Positions 33,161-46,037 of a stretch of 64,000 bases of DNA are shown piece after piece (the first letter of the stretch is position 1; the number at the start of each line of letters is the position of its first letter). The position numbers were made by a program, and so were the translations under genes. The notes below the pieces were generated by a model. The model had not been told where the DNA came from. It saw only the letters and a list, made by a program, of their open reading frames with translations, and ran no database searches. The stretch lies in assembly GCA_038380795.1 (NCBI GenBank), contig CM076259.1, forward strand, positions 96,769,739 through 96,833,738, written 5' to 3'. The stretch is from Pyrocephalus nanus (taxonomy: Eukaryota > Chordata > Aves > Passeriformes > Tyrannidae).

Positions 33161-35079
33161 CATAGTGCTCTTTCTCAATACCAATAAATATATAACAACA
33201 GCAATTTTCTTAAGTCTTTGAGCTCTGGTGAAAAATGGATAGGTAAAGAGAAGAAATGTGGATCCCAGCAATGATCCAAACTAATCTGGGTTACCAATTT
33301 TTTTTAATCTTTGCAAGCTTTATGACTCAGTGCTGTCAGCCCCTTCTTAATGAGGAACACTTCTTTTTAAGGATAGTTCCAATAGCTCATCCAGTGATTT
33401 CGAACTGATTGGTAGATTTCCACATACTTCGGCTTATCAATAATGACCTCTTAGAGTATTGCTGCTACAATGCATCACTTCAGTTCCAGAGAATTCTAGG
33501 AATGTTATCTTCCTCATTTGAACTTCCCCACCTCTGTCATACAGAGTGCCAAAAATTACTTCCAATTGCTTGACCTCAGAAAGAAAGACTATTTCAGAAG
33601 AATGTCATGCACAATTTACTGCTCTGTTTGTCTTTATGTTCATTTTTTTCCACACATCTGTGTTGTTTCCCAAGGTGTCCAGAGCCAGCTGGATATACAC
33701 TTGTTAAAATATATTCCTCATTCTGTAAATATTAACAGTCATCAAGATCCCAAGAAAAAGCAGTATTTCTTCTATATTGTCTAACAACAGTTAAAAATGG
33801 CTAGGGCCCAGACTCTAAGAAATGAGACGTGAGGATAGAACTTTCAGAAACATTCTCATTTCTAGAGTCTAAATTTAAAAGTGTCAGAGGGTACCAAAAG
33901 GTGCACATCAGTGGAACAGAAAACAAGGTGCAATCAAGCAAACACATATTATTTATCCCATGCCTAAATCCAAAATACATTACTGTAGACCGGTGAGGTC
34001 CTCAGTAGGTCCCCAAGTCCCAAAGTAAATGCGCACTTGAGTAGAAAGCCAGATCTTTGTGGAAAGGGATATTTATATTACCTACCGTAATGAAACTGAT
34101 TAATAGGTCTCAATCGAGAGGATGGTCTTACCAGTATCCATACAGAGACACCAAAAAGAGGTAGATTATTCCAAATATGTTCCTGCCCTGCTGAATCACC
34201 ATATCTGGAGGAAAGAAAGGGAAGGCCAAAATTAAGTTCCTAAAATTAGTGTGTGGGTTCCTCACAGCAATCAAAAGGAACAAAGTCTGCATATGCAAAA
34301 CAAACATGGTGAAGTTTCCAATACAAGAAAAATTAGACTGTGTGAAACTGAAAAAAACCCCCACAGTTTGGAGTAATTTTATGATTGAATATGAGCCTTT
34401 GTTCTTAAAATTGGCCACAGTACCAAACTTTTGATGAAGAACATACCAGAAACTTCTGGACCTGATTCTGTAGTTCCTTCATTTTCTGTAATCATTACCT
34501 TTGAAAATAAACTGTCAGGTGCCAATACAAAACATGGAAAAAGACAGAGGAGGGTTAATTGGCTACAGAAGAACAGAATTCCTAATAACTGTTACTTAAA
34601 CATTCCCCTGGCTTTCCTTTCAGTCTCCTTAATTAAATAATTAACATATATCTACAGGTGTGCAATAGCACAAAATGTAGAAATGAAAATGCCATCTAAA
34701 GCACCTTGTCTTATTCATACAGAGACCCTTGGTAAAGAAAACCTGTGGATTGTGGGAGGGGAAGCATGAAGAGTCAATAGGGTTTACAAATCTGCAGTGT
34801 ATGGGATGATTCAGCATCAGTAATGAGCAAAATCTCTACCTCTTTAAATGAAAAAGCTTCAATGTGTAATCTTTTATAGAGGCTGATGAAGGAAGAATTA
34901 ACCTATTGGATATTTTTTTTCTTTTTACTTTGCACTTTTCTCATAGGCTTACGTGGTTCTGTATTTCTAACTATAGATAAATGTTGAAAGGATTTTGCTA
35001 GCTGCTGATAGGGGATACAGAGCAGGTCAAAATATCCCTTAAATACACACAAATGTCCTTCACTCAAGGAGATATATAG
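33161..35079. other. AT-rich intergenic DNA, nothing recognised
   Basis: No element or exon is recognised. Antisense pairs of 60-96-codon open frames at 34128-34434 are of chance length and have no domain. Confidence 0.5.
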
Positions 35080-35793
35080 GTCACAGCAATCTCAGGTACA
35101 AGTAAAGGTTGGGTGGAGAAATGATTGACAGCAGCTTGCAGAGAAGGACTTGAGGATGATGGTTGATGAAAAGTTCAACATGAGTTGGGGGTGAGAGCTC
35201 ATAGCCCAGATCAGATCAGATCAGCTGATCGAGTTCTGGGCTACATCAAAAGGAGCATGGCCAGCAGGTCAAAGGAGATAATTCTCCCCCTCTACTCTGT
35301 GTTTGTGAGACCCCACCTGGAGTACTGCGCACAGTTCTGGTGCCTCCAAGCTAAGAAGGACATGGAACTATTGGACTAAGTTCAGAGGAGAGACACAAAG
35401 TTGATAAGAGGAATGGAGCACCTTCCCTGTGAAGACAGGCTGAGAAAGTTTGGGCTGGAGAAGAAATGGTTGCATGGAGACCTCATAAAAACTTTCCACT
35501 GTTTGAAGGTGGCCTACAGAGAAGCCAGAGAGGGACTCTTCATCAGGAAGTGTAGTGATAGGACAAGGAGTAATGGGTCCAAATTGAAAGAGGGGAAATT
35601 TAGGTTAGATATGAGGAAGGAATTCTTCATTGTGAGGATGGTGAGATACTGGAACAAGTTGCCCAGGCAGGTGCGGATGCCCCAACCTTGGCAGTGTTCA
35701 AGGCCAAGCTGAATAAAGCCTTGATCAATCTGGTCTATTGAGAGGTGTCCCTTTCCAACTGTTAACATTTTATGATTCTATGATTCTATGATT
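35080..35793 (+). mobile_element. CR1 LINE (+), well-preserved 3' 700 bases
   Basis: The copy starts around 'caggtacaagtaaaggttgg', then 'gcagagaaggacttgaggat' (RDLRM block). It has 'gggctacatcaaaaggagca' (LGYIKRSMASR) and a clear VRPHLEYCAQFW motif at about 35309-35344. The later LRKFGLEKK and FHCLKVAY blocks are also readable. The two frames 35185-35379 and 35401-35712 together cover the C-terminal part of the CR1 reverse-transcriptase ORF, separated by an in-frame stop and frameshift. A perfect triplicate ATGATTCT tail closes it at 35771-35793. The intact tail and readable protein blocks make this one of the better-preserved CR1 copies in the window, though it cannot encode a functional enzyme. 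A small (AGATC)n run at about 35206-35220 lies inside it. Confidence 0.95.
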
Positions 35794-37829
35794 ATGCACC
35801 AGTATCTTGCCACAGACTTATCATAAAAAGACCTGCTGAACAGCTGTCAGATGAAGTAATTCCAAACTAACCTTTTGCTTTACAGGCTACAAAACGACTT
35901 CTTTCATAAGAATACAGGAAAGAAAGAATTGTCATTCACTGTTGGACTGAAAGCTGGGCTGATCTAAGGAGTTCCAACTCTGTGGATTGTGCAGAATATC
36001 TTTTGTAGATGGGATCAAAAATAACTAATGTGCTTGTTCACACATATGTACAGATAAGGGGAGAGGGTGAAAAGTAATGTAATTTCCTATAAATAATGCC
36101 CAGCATGCTTAGATGCTATACTTCTGGTGATTAGAAACATGTTGCTGGTACTAGCCAAAATGCTGCTAGGATGACCATTCATCATCTCTACTCACTCCCA
36201 TTTCTGCCCTGTATGAAATCTAAACTGGTTGCTTTCATTGTTCTACCCCTTATAACCTGTGTATCACATTTAATGAACACTTATGACATAGGATTCCTAC
36301 TTAATTTTACAGGTATTTTTAATTTTCATAGCTTATTAGAAAGCAATTACAAAAGAAGAAAAAAAAAAGAAAAAGAAAGAAGGTGGTTTTGTAGTTCTTA
36401 TTTTCTGCCCTGAGTTTCTGTGGACAGTTTATTCCACTAGTGTCAGCCAGATCCCAGTGACCTGTGCTGTACAGCAAGCCCTCCCATACCTCCGCCCTCT
36501 CCATCTTTCCAGAATCATTTATAAATATTAAGACCAAAAGATATAAAATTTTAGATGCTGGGAGATAGTCTACCAGGTTTGCATGCGACTGAGAGTTCTA
36601 AATACTTCCAATGCCTTCCTTACCTCTTTCCAAGTCAAACCCAAGATATTTTTCTTTCCTGTACGCTTCCCCTTTTGAATTTCTGTTTGCAGAGAGAAAG
36701 ATACCAGCATTTTAACTGTCTTTACACCTGCATTAAGTTCTCTGTGTGCTGCCCAAATTTTTTAAACAATTTTGGAAATGCTTTTGTATTTGGGATGCTT
36801 TACCAGCATAGTATATAGAGACAGCCAGAGCTCTCTGACATGATGGATAGTAGAAAGAAATTAAGAAGTGAAATGATTAATTATAATTCCTCAAAATAAA
36901 AGAAAAACAGGTCTCCAAATAAAATGGCAGGTCTAAAATGAAACATAACTAACTCACATACTGAATTCAGTGTCACAGGATACTATGTGGCTGATATAGT
37001 GAATAGTTCCAAAAAGTAAAATCCAAATAGAGTAAACAGAATGTCACCACCACTCCAGAAGTTTTTAAACTTCTAATAGCCAAAAGCTGGGTTGTAAGAT
37101 TTGTTGAGCAGAGTCAAAAATTCAGGGTACTGAACTAATGGAACTTCAGTCTGAACCAGGTAGACACATTTCATCTCCTTACCTTGCATGCTATAATGTA
37201 CGCAAGTAGTATATTCTGCATTTATAGAGTCACTGTTCTGGGCACTGATCTCTAGCTAAACAAGTCTGCTTTTACCCTCAAATAGAGAATGTGTTGTGCA
37301 GAAGTGCAGTTTGTGGCTGGTACTGAATACCCACAGCTGTGTGGTACTATTAGCAGCCAACTCACATTTTTGGACTGCCTTCAGAGTCTCCTCTTGGCAA
37401 GCTGTGAACACTTTGCACTTTGCATGGCCATCAGAAACATACAGATGCATCTGTAGGTTTCTACATTTATTTAAAGTAATTTAAATTTACTCTTTTTTTT
37501 TTTAATAAATCAGCTTATTTCCACTTTTATTGTAAAATATCTCTTTTGAAGCTGATTTAAGTTGCTGAATACTCTTCTTTATCTACCTGTTATATCTTCA
37601 CAGATTTCTTGCAAGGTTTTGTGCTCTGCTCTGTCACACATTTTTAAGTAAGCATATGTTGTTCTGAGCAGGACATAAAATGTTTCTGCAGTATGACCTC
37701 TCCTGTCAATCCACAGCTGTTGTAAAAGCAATCTCTTATTTTCTACTCAAAAAAATCAAGGGTCCTTTTTGTTGCCCACTGTATACCAAGAAAAAACAGA
37801 AAGCAATATATTTCAAGTGTTTCACTGAA
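35794..37829. other. AT-rich intergenic DNA, nothing recognised
   Basis: The stretch includes an A/G low-complexity run at 36352-36382 and a T-run at about 37493-37503. Open frames reach 87 codons (36555-36818, plus) without a known motif. Confidence 0.5.
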
Positions 37830-38200
37830 TAAGCCATTACCTTGAATAAAGCTTTTGTACTGCCAATGCACTGTGACTCCTGTAATGCAGATGTGAAGCT
37901 AATATGCTGTTTGAAAATGTACCCGCTGCTGAGATGATTCCTAAACAGGGAGTCAAAGAAGTGATTATTAGACAGGACAAGACATGAGCCGAATTACTGA
38001 AATGTGCGATAAAGAGATCTCACCCTCTACAATTTGCCTGTCAAAAATGAAGCTTTTAATCAATTTAATCAGTATAACAATATATTAGCTCAGCAGCCTG
38101 CCATCTCAGCACGTAATTTTAACTATAAAGGACATTCTACAAACAAAAGCTCCAAAGTGCTCTTTTAAAGGTCTCTAAAACATAAACAAGGTTTTTAATA
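37830..38200. promoter_or_regulatory. Candidate conserved noncoding (enhancer-like) segment
   Basis: This segment is rich in AT homeodomain-type sites: 'tttaatcaatttaatcag' at about 38056-38073 and 'cacgtaattttaac' at about 38110-38123. It also has a 'gcgataa' GATA-type site near 38008 and 'cttttaatcaa'. CpGs are retained in an otherwise CpG-poor region. There are no mobile elements for nearly 2 kb to the left or 3 kb to the right. This texture is common in vertebrate developmental enhancers, but it is a visual impression. No function can be shown without an alignment. Confidence 0.25.
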
Positions 38201-41200
38201 GCCTGTGTCAGCAGGACTAGAAAAAAATCACGGGAATCTAATGAAGATAATTTTGTTACTTTTTCTCAAAAAGGATTCTACAGCCCTTTTTAGATAGTCT
38301 GACTATACCCTCCTTCTTCTTTAGAGGCAAAATTTACCCTTGATTCATCATTTTCTCTCCAAAATCTCACTATTTTCATGCCTCATGGAACTACTTATAC
38401 TAATCTTTATTAGTTCTCTCAGGGTGCTGAAATCATCCATTCCTAATTCCAACAGTATCCTGGCATACACAGTAAAACATAAAGGAATGTTATAAAACAG
38501 TATTAAGGCCAGTAAAAAATTCACTTTCAAACTGCACTGTTAGAATAAATTTTCATAGGAAAGTATTACTGTATATTATCAATAAGCTGAAAGAAGATGA
38601 AATCATTGTTTCTATTATTTTGTTGTTTAAAAACATTTCAATGAAGGAATTACTGTAATTAACTTTCCCTCATGTTTCTAGTTTTCCAGTGTCTCACTGT
38701 GAAAATTGCCTCCCAGAGCCTCCCACACAAACAAAAGTCATCACATATTTGAAAGTGAAGAAAGCTAAAGGATCAGACATAAATACAAGAGGGCTTGACA
38801 CAAAAAAGTAGCATATATAAACACATTTTTCTGTGTGACCACGAAAGCTTGCAGTAGCATTTTAATGCAGTATGGTCTACAAAATAACTTCAGGTTCACA
38901 TCATAAATACACAATTTTCTGTGTCTAGGAAACTGTGTAAACTATTTTCTGCTCTTCCACCCTCCAATGCACCTGGCTTACTGCACAATTATGGGAAAGG
39001 ATATCTATGGCTTTAACCTTATGTGGTGCCTTCTCTCTTTCGGAACTTAAACAAGGGAGCAGTGAAAGAATCTTGCACAGAAATAGAAAAGCCTTCTGCA
39101 AATTGCCCTTCCATCAAGCCGAGTGTGAGAATAGCCTAATGCAAACTAGCCCCTGAAGAAAACTATTTGTATTTTTGTTCTGTAAAAGGAGAAAATTAAT
39201 TCTCAGTTCCCAAAGAAGGAGACAGCGTGTGCAAAAGGGCAACAGCTGCACCACCACATTTGAATCTTAGAAGTCTATCCAACTGGAGAAACAGATGTGA
39301 ATTTGGAATGAAAGTAAGGACACTTGTCCCTCAGTGCACCAGTAACAGGAACACAAGGAGGTAGCAGATTGAATCCCAGGACTGCCATTTATGCCTAAAA
39401 AGCAAAGCATATATGTGAACTATCACATTAAAGAGACACTGCAATGCTCTGTGAATCAGTCTAATTAAAAATGTGTTTCCCAACAAATCTAACAGAAATA
39501 TTCATAAAAGAAAAATAAGTTCATGGAGGTAAAGCACATAGGACCATATATTATAATCAGTGCACAGGTCACTTTGAAAAAGTACTCTGCATATCTAGAT
39601 GTAGCAACTACTCTATCTGTAAAGTGCAGTGGGATCCTGGCATGTTTACCACTTCATATTTATTGTACAAGTCGGTAAGTTGCTTTAAGAAACATCTGAT
39701 CTTGTCATCAGTTTTAGAAAATGGGTTTTTCTAGAGTTCTGTAAATCCCTGCAGTTTGCTGCTCACTTGCAATCAGCTATTAAGGAGTAGTCTGTGTTTC
39801 ATTTTCTTAGTCCTTTCTTATATAGCTCTTATCATATGATTACATACAAGAACATCTGTCAGCATTGGTGAAAACATCCAGAGTGAATTTACTTCCATGA
39901 TATCTATAACCCTTTTATAGGACTCACATGTGGATATTTCATGAATTTTAACAAGTTTAAAGATACTGAACAAATCATTCACTTCAAGGAGTTTGCATGG
40001 TCTACTTCTGTTTCAGAGCTTTGCATTGTAAAGCAATAAATACACAAATAAAGTTCTGCTAACAGCCATTACTATACAACTGAAAGGGGTAATCAAACCC
40101 CACAAGATACTTCCTATTTACATGTTGTATTAATTTGATTGACCATAAACAATGTGTTAGTCCAGTCAAAATAGATCCCATGGTATCAAAACCCACATCT
40201 GGTAGGGAATTCTAACATTCTAGGCACTGTATCTCTTGTAAAATAATCCTTCTATATCTATCAACAGCTAATTATTTTAGACAGCTAATCAATTCAATTA
40301 TAAGCCAAATATTTCAAATCCTTGTCTTGATAAACACAATATGTTCTCTCTGGTGGAGAAATCAGCTAAAGAGGTCCATTCCCCCCTCCTTATTTTAGCA
40401 TTCATTCTCACACTAATGTTGTATTCATCATCCTTAATACAATTGTTTATGAGGCCACAATGTAAACCAGATTACTTACATTACTTTAATTTCAAAAAGA
40501 AACACAAAAATAAAACAATTCTGCTTTCCTGCTTATAGCACAGAACAAGTGAAAATACAAAAGATTATGATGGAGGGCTAAAAAGCATCCAAAATAAAAG
40601 CACATCTAGATCCTGGACTGCAAAAAGCCTAAGGATTTTGAAATACACGTGGCTCTTTTCCCAGGAGAATACTTTAATTACCTGCATACAAAGTATCTGG
40701 AAGGAGCCAGATGCCAACCTGACAAGAGCACAAAGCCAACAGGACTGGCAGTGGCAGGTTTGTTCCCTGGTAGCACTCTGTCCTAAACTGACACAGATTT
40801 TTCCACTCTTCCATTCCAGTCACAAAATATAAACAAAGCGAAACTTGGCAACACAGAACTGAAAACACAAGTCTCCTTGTTCAACTCAATGTCTAGTCAT
40901 GAAAGAGTTGGGGTTGTATTTTTTGCCTCCTTTTCAGATCTTTCCTTTCTTCTGGTGCCTCAGAGGTGGCTAGAACAGCAAATACCCATTTGGGTTTAAT
41001 GTTCCCTGTCAATGGTAATGACTCCCTACTCGTGACCTAGTTTTTTAGATGCTGCCTATTTGAGGACCAAATTCTCTCTTCTTTAACTGCAGTGATTAAG
41101 TGTTCAACTAAATATTTTCCATTTTCACTTTTCTAGAGCCAGGTGTGTATTTTTAGATATTTTCTGTTCAAGCATTTGAGTTGCCTCCTTGGATCTTGCT

Positions 41201-41239
41201 CAAATCTTGTGATATTCTTTGAAAGGCTCAAATGAACTG
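38201..41239. other. AT-rich intergenic DNA, possible MIR-like scrap
   Basis: The region is mostly unassigned. At about 39358-39395, 'gtagcagattgaatcccagg' and 'actgccatttat' resemble the tRNA-derived part of an ancient MIR-type SINE, but the match is too short to call as a feature. Open frames of 60-65 codons are of chance length. Confidence 0.4.
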
Positions 41240-41465
41240 AGTTTAAAAAAAATAGTCTATCAGACTGAGAGGTCTGTTGTACCCTGGATCCTCCTTTTGG
41301 TCATTCTTGTAGATGGGCATCACATTTAATAACCTCCAGTCAACTGGGACCTCACTGGTTTGCCAGGACTGATGATAAATGATGGAAAGTGGCTCTGTGA
41401 GAATTTCACCAGCTCCCTCATGCTTGTGTGGATCACATTTGTCCCATAGACTTGTATGCATCTAA
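41240..41465 (-). mobile_element. CR1 LINE internal reverse-transcriptase fragment (minus)
   Basis: On the minus strand this encodes a 72-codon open stretch (41243-41461) that is unmistakably the N-terminal part of the CR1 reverse transcriptase. It reads LTEPLSIIYHQSW, then EVPVDWRLLNVMPIYK, then the EDPGYNRPLSL motif. In CR1-type enzymes that motif is normally EDPGNYRPVSL. Neither the CR1 3' end nor the endonuclease part is present, so this is an internal scrap left after loss of the flanks. The open frame is short and shows residue changes at conserved positions. It is a relic, not a gene. Confidence 0.93.
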
Positions 41466-44400
41466 ATATATTATTTAGTCCTCTTTACTGACTGTGGAGT
41501 GATTCTACACCACAACCTCAGATGTTAAAGTAAACTACACTTTTACCTGGTCAAAGGAAACCTACTGTAATGGCATAGCTTCTGTGCTGTGTACAGTCTC
41601 TGTTTTCTTGTTGCGTCTCACTACCTCTAAACAAGTATTGAGCATAACTACTAATCTTGAAAAATTCTTTTGATAGGAACAAACAAAAGGAAGACAATAA
41701 AACTTTTCACTTTATACATGACTGGATTCTTCATTCCGCAGTCATAAAGCGGTCAACATACTAGGTCAGATTTTAGATTGTTAACATATATATATCTTTA
41801 AAGAACTATGTCTTTATAAGGAGGATTTGACAGATTAGATATGTGTTTATATTATATACCGTTCAAACAGTCTTTAAATGCAAAAAATCCTTTGTATAAG
41901 AAATTGGGGTCTTTAAGAATTTTCAAATTACACTACATCATAACAAAAAAATAAATCTGTATTAGGCTGATTTGTCTGCTTGTTTTTAAAGAAAGGCCTA
42001 AAATTTAATATAGTTGCAGGAAAGATTGTTAATCAATATTCTTTAGCCATTCAACATATCAATCCTTCTAAACATATTTCTAGCTTATTTCCTGTGGGTA
42101 TTCATGGGAAAACTGGTACAAAAGATACTATAAACTAAACTGGAGCCTGGTAATTAATGCGTAAGTGCTGGACTTCAATTCTCCAGAAATGGCAGCTACA
42201 GACAAATATGATGTGACTTACATGCCAGGGATATCATGATTAAAACAAAGTCAAATCTCCACATTAGGACTCAGAACAGTAATATTCTAAAAGCTATTAG
42301 TTTTTCCTAGGTTCATATTAATCCCTTTAAAACAGATCTGATGGATTTGGTTTCTATCAATCATATGCGGAGCAGTCAGATTCTTAGGGTTATACATGGA
42401 AAAGGCAAAAGTAAGAAGCAAAAACATATTACTTTTGTTTTAAAACTTGTTACATAGCACAGCTTCTGCAGCCCCGCCATTTATAGCTGTCCCTAAAACT
42501 CCTGACCATTTTATGACAAGATCCATATATTCCACCTATCATTCTGCTGAGGCATTTGAGTAAAGATCCGTCCTCCTCACTGGAATGTGGAGACATCTGT
42601 TTTCTAGGGTCCTGCAAAGCATTACACAGAGCTCTCCATGGATCTCTGACTGTATCGAAGTGGCCTCACATTCACTTGCTGACCACAAGTCTTCAGGTCA
42701 TTTAATTTATAACTGTTCTTTCAGTTCAAGACTTTCTTCTCATGTCAAAACCTCCTTTAGTATAATCTGTCAAAGATGATTCTTGGTTAACAGCTCTGAT
42801 GAATGTGCCAACTGTGTATGTTTTAATGTGATAACAAAAAATGGAAGATTTGCTCTTTATGGGGTAAGAAAAATCTAAAAGCTTAAAAAAGACCATGTCT
42901 AGACATTCCTGTGTATTTTTCTTGCCAAAATTGCAAATAATGCTGACTGAAAAGCACTTCAGCTAGGATTCTGCTTCAAAATTAGCAATCCAGAGAAAAT
43001 GCCATTCTCAATTTACAATAGATACATCAACTTCATGTTCATTCATACAGTCACAGATACAAAGCATGTCCATACCTACTGTGATTATTGATTAAGTCCT
43101 ATTCCTACTGACCTAATCACTAATTTTTTCATTGACTGATTCAGGAGAAAGGGAGGGAAAGCTTCTCCTAAAAAAGGGCAATATGACAGAACAAATGTGG
43201 AACATTGCAGCCACCAGCTGTCCTACTGCTGCTTCTGGGCTGGGCTGCATCCTGGCTGACAGTCCCTGACCTGATGTCCTCCATGGGGAGCCCCCATGAG
43301 CCTCAAGGTGTCCTGACAAATTAATTTAATGTACAAAGAAATTTACTATACTTCATAAATTTTAAAATTTTCTAGTAAATCTCCTTCATGTAAGTGATTA
43401 AATCTCAATATATTTGTTCCTGGGGTTTTTTTTGATTTAGCAATAAAACAGTGGAAAGTTGTATCAAAGGGGTTTTTTTCCCTGTATGGAAAGATTAGAG
43501 TCTTTACCTAACAAACTACTTTTAAATGTTGCTTCATATACTTATGGACGTAATGCACTAAGTAATGCATCCATAAATTGAAAAACATGTATTTAAAAAG
43601 CTCAGATAACATTTGACACAAATTTTCCTGAAACTGTACATTGCAGAAAAGAAATAATTTTTAAGGATTTTTACTGAAATAAAAAATGCAAAATGCAGAA
43701 CAAATAAATTTTTTCTTGCTCAAATAATAATTAAAAAATAAAAGCCCAAGTCTTTAAAAACTTGCAGCCAAAATTATTTAAAAAAATATACAAATATGAA
43801 TTCCTAATAGACCAGTGGAAAAAGAATGGAGATATACAATGTTATCTGCAACTTGGTGTTTCAGTAGAAAAATCAGAGAAAAGCATGGTCTTCAATTGGG
43901 TACCCATGTGGTGATTCCCAGATTCCAACGTAACAAATGTAGTTAGCTTAAATACAGATATAAGTATATTCAAGGACAATAGGAGTCTTTGTATGATGGA
44001 CTATTTTAGAATTTGGCTTAATATTTGTTAAATGGAATATCACATAATACCTAAGAAATTTTAAAGTCATTCAAAAAATCATAAGTTCACTCAAAATCCA
44101 CAGTGTGCTTTCTTCTCTGGGGTACTTATTTTTTTTCTAGCAGGACTGCAACCAAACCATGTATTATATTAAATAAAGAATATATGAATCATATTTATCG
44201 CTAATTAATATGGAAAAATATTTCAGTCATATGTCACCATCATAAAGCACAGATATATATTCCAACTTTGGTTGCACATGTAGTCCAATGGTTTTGAGAG
44301 GACTATTAGAACTCTAGGAGAAACTAACATGACTGTCCAAAACTGAACCTATGCTAAAACAACAATAGACAGAGATATTATCCAGGACATCTTTGTAGAG

Positions 44401-44667
44401 CAGTAACAGCTCTAAACACATAACTTAGAGAGAGCAAAGTGTAAATAGTGATCCTTTTTTTCCCCAGTACACCAGTTTATACAATAAAAAAGCAAGAAAC
44501 TATGTTAGACTTCCACATCTTCCATCCTTTCTGACATCTTTTGCCCAGACAGACCCATCTCCTCCTTTAAGACATGCACACAGTTCTAGTGCAAAGCCTA
44601 AATTGATATTCATATTTAGCCCAAATTACAAAAGTTGTATCCTAGGGGAAAATAGCCATTTGCTTAC
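41466..44667. other. AT-rich intergenic DNA, nothing recognised
   Basis: No mobile element or exon is recognised. A GC-richer island at 43195-43320, with a 68-codon minus-strand frame, is unassigned. The remainder is strongly AT-rich. Confidence 0.5.
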
Positions 44668-44895
44668 TTTTGCGGCTGCTGCTTTTGAGAACACCTGCAT
44701 GATCACTCTTGAGGGGAAAAGACAATGCAGAAAGAATTGTGTCTCATCAATATCACCTGGGTAGTCTTTCTGCTGTGCCTTCTGCAACCGGACTTGTCTA
44801 TCTCCCATTGGCCTTTTCAGCCATCAGTGCGCTTGTAGCAAGCATGGGTAGAGCCCTTCTCAAATCTTCGTTCGTGAAGCCTAGCCATGATGATA
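44668..44895 (+). mobile_element. Relic of a non-CR1 LINE: C-terminal end of ORF2 with zinc-knuckle
   Basis: Read on the plus strand, 'gctgctgcttttgagaacac' to 'ggcagtctttc'-like sequence gives AAAFENTCMITLEGKRQCRKN. After about 20 further residues it gives FCNRTCLSPIGLFSHQCACSKHG, then a stop. The order SFEE...KRQRRKN followed by a C-x2-C...IGL.SH..AC zinc-knuckle is the C-terminus of a LINE-type reverse-transcriptase ORF seen widely in animal genomes. It is not the C-terminus of CR1, which lacks this knuckle. The segment 'cttcgttcgtgaagc' after the stop also matches the 3' flank I know from this repeat. The first Cys pair is damaged and an internal stop is present, so it is inactive. The clade is not settled by eye. 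The minus-strand frame 44626-44808 and plus frame 44709-44942 are shadows. Confidence 0.6.
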
Positions 44896-46037
44896 ATGTA
44901 TACAAATTTATGTTCCAGATTAGATTATCCAAATCATTATGAGATGGCCATTAATAGGGTTCATAATATGTTAACTGGATTGTAGTCAATACTTCATGTA
45001 ATAACTGAGGTATTTTCTTTCCTCATCTCTTAGTTATTGTCACCTGATTCTGCAGGCAAAATAATAGATTTAAGAAACTTCAGTCTTCCTATGTTTATTC
45101 TAGTATAAAGAAAAAGTAACCTGATGAAATTAAAATAATTTTTGCTGATGTGAGAAAGGTATGAGAGGATATATAAAAGTGAAAATGAAGGGTCTAACTT
45201 AGGTAACAAAAGCTTTTCTTAAGTGCATACGGACAAATAAGAAGAAAGACTATCCACAGTAAGTGTTGCACAGGGAACAGCTGGAATACTCAGGAGAATA
45301 TGTTGATAGAAACCGGTATGATTTTAATTTTCATTCTTCTCCATTACCTAGTGACGTACCTCTAACTGCAATGCACAGTCAGTGTGCTCAGGTGGTTCTT
45401 TTACCCAAAATGCAGAAAGAAATACTAATAATTATAAATAAAAATTCATATGGTCAGTAAGAGTATATACATATCCATTGTAAATTTATCTCAAGTACAT
45501 ATATAGAGTAAATATAAGAAGATATAGCCATTTTATCAGTTAGTAGCTTAGGGAATAACTAGTAATTAAAGCCAGCTAGTCTGAAGGGATCTGAAATAGA
45601 TGGACTCAAGGAACTATCATGTTGAAATTTTCTATTTTGATGGAAAAAAAAAATTATTTGGGCCATAGAGATGAACACGTGAAAAAGCATGAGCAGAGCT
45701 TATTGGTTATACCATGCTCAAGTGGATTCGGATTCCCATTGCTGTGTATCATGAGATGTGATTCAACACCTAAAAAAATTTTAGATGAAAAATGCACACC
45801 TCAGGAAACAAGGTTCGGCGGCAGCAGCTGGATCATGGAATTTTGGGCTGTATGATTCGAATGATAAAACTCACAGTAAAAATTTACCACTTAAACCTTA
45901 CTTTAATCCTTCTATTCATGATCTGAGTCTGTGTCAAAAAGGTGAACATTTGTGCAAAAATTCCAAATTTTCCTACAACTCAGCACTTTGATCAAGGATC
46001 AAATTACTGTTCTTGACACAATGACTAAACAAGCAGG
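44896..46037. other. AT-rich DNA upstream of the LTR pair, unassigned
   Basis: The segment 45600-46030 has several plus-strand open frames of 65-91 codons overlapping in different frames. It also has a short CpG-containing patch, 'ggttcggcggcagcagc', at about 45812-45828. I could not recognise any protein or repeat family. It may be a much-decayed retroelement or unique sequence. Confidence 0.4.

Noticed and set aside
35203..35225. AGATC tandem run as a regulatory or CRISPR-like repeat
   Set aside because: It is only three to four 5-base units inside a CR1 copy and is explained by slippage.
45600..46020. Several overlapping plus-strand frames just left of the LTR pair as a processed pseudogene or viral relic
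   Set aside because: I could not match any of them to a protein family, and no poly(A) tail or target duplication is visible. Left as unassigned sequence.
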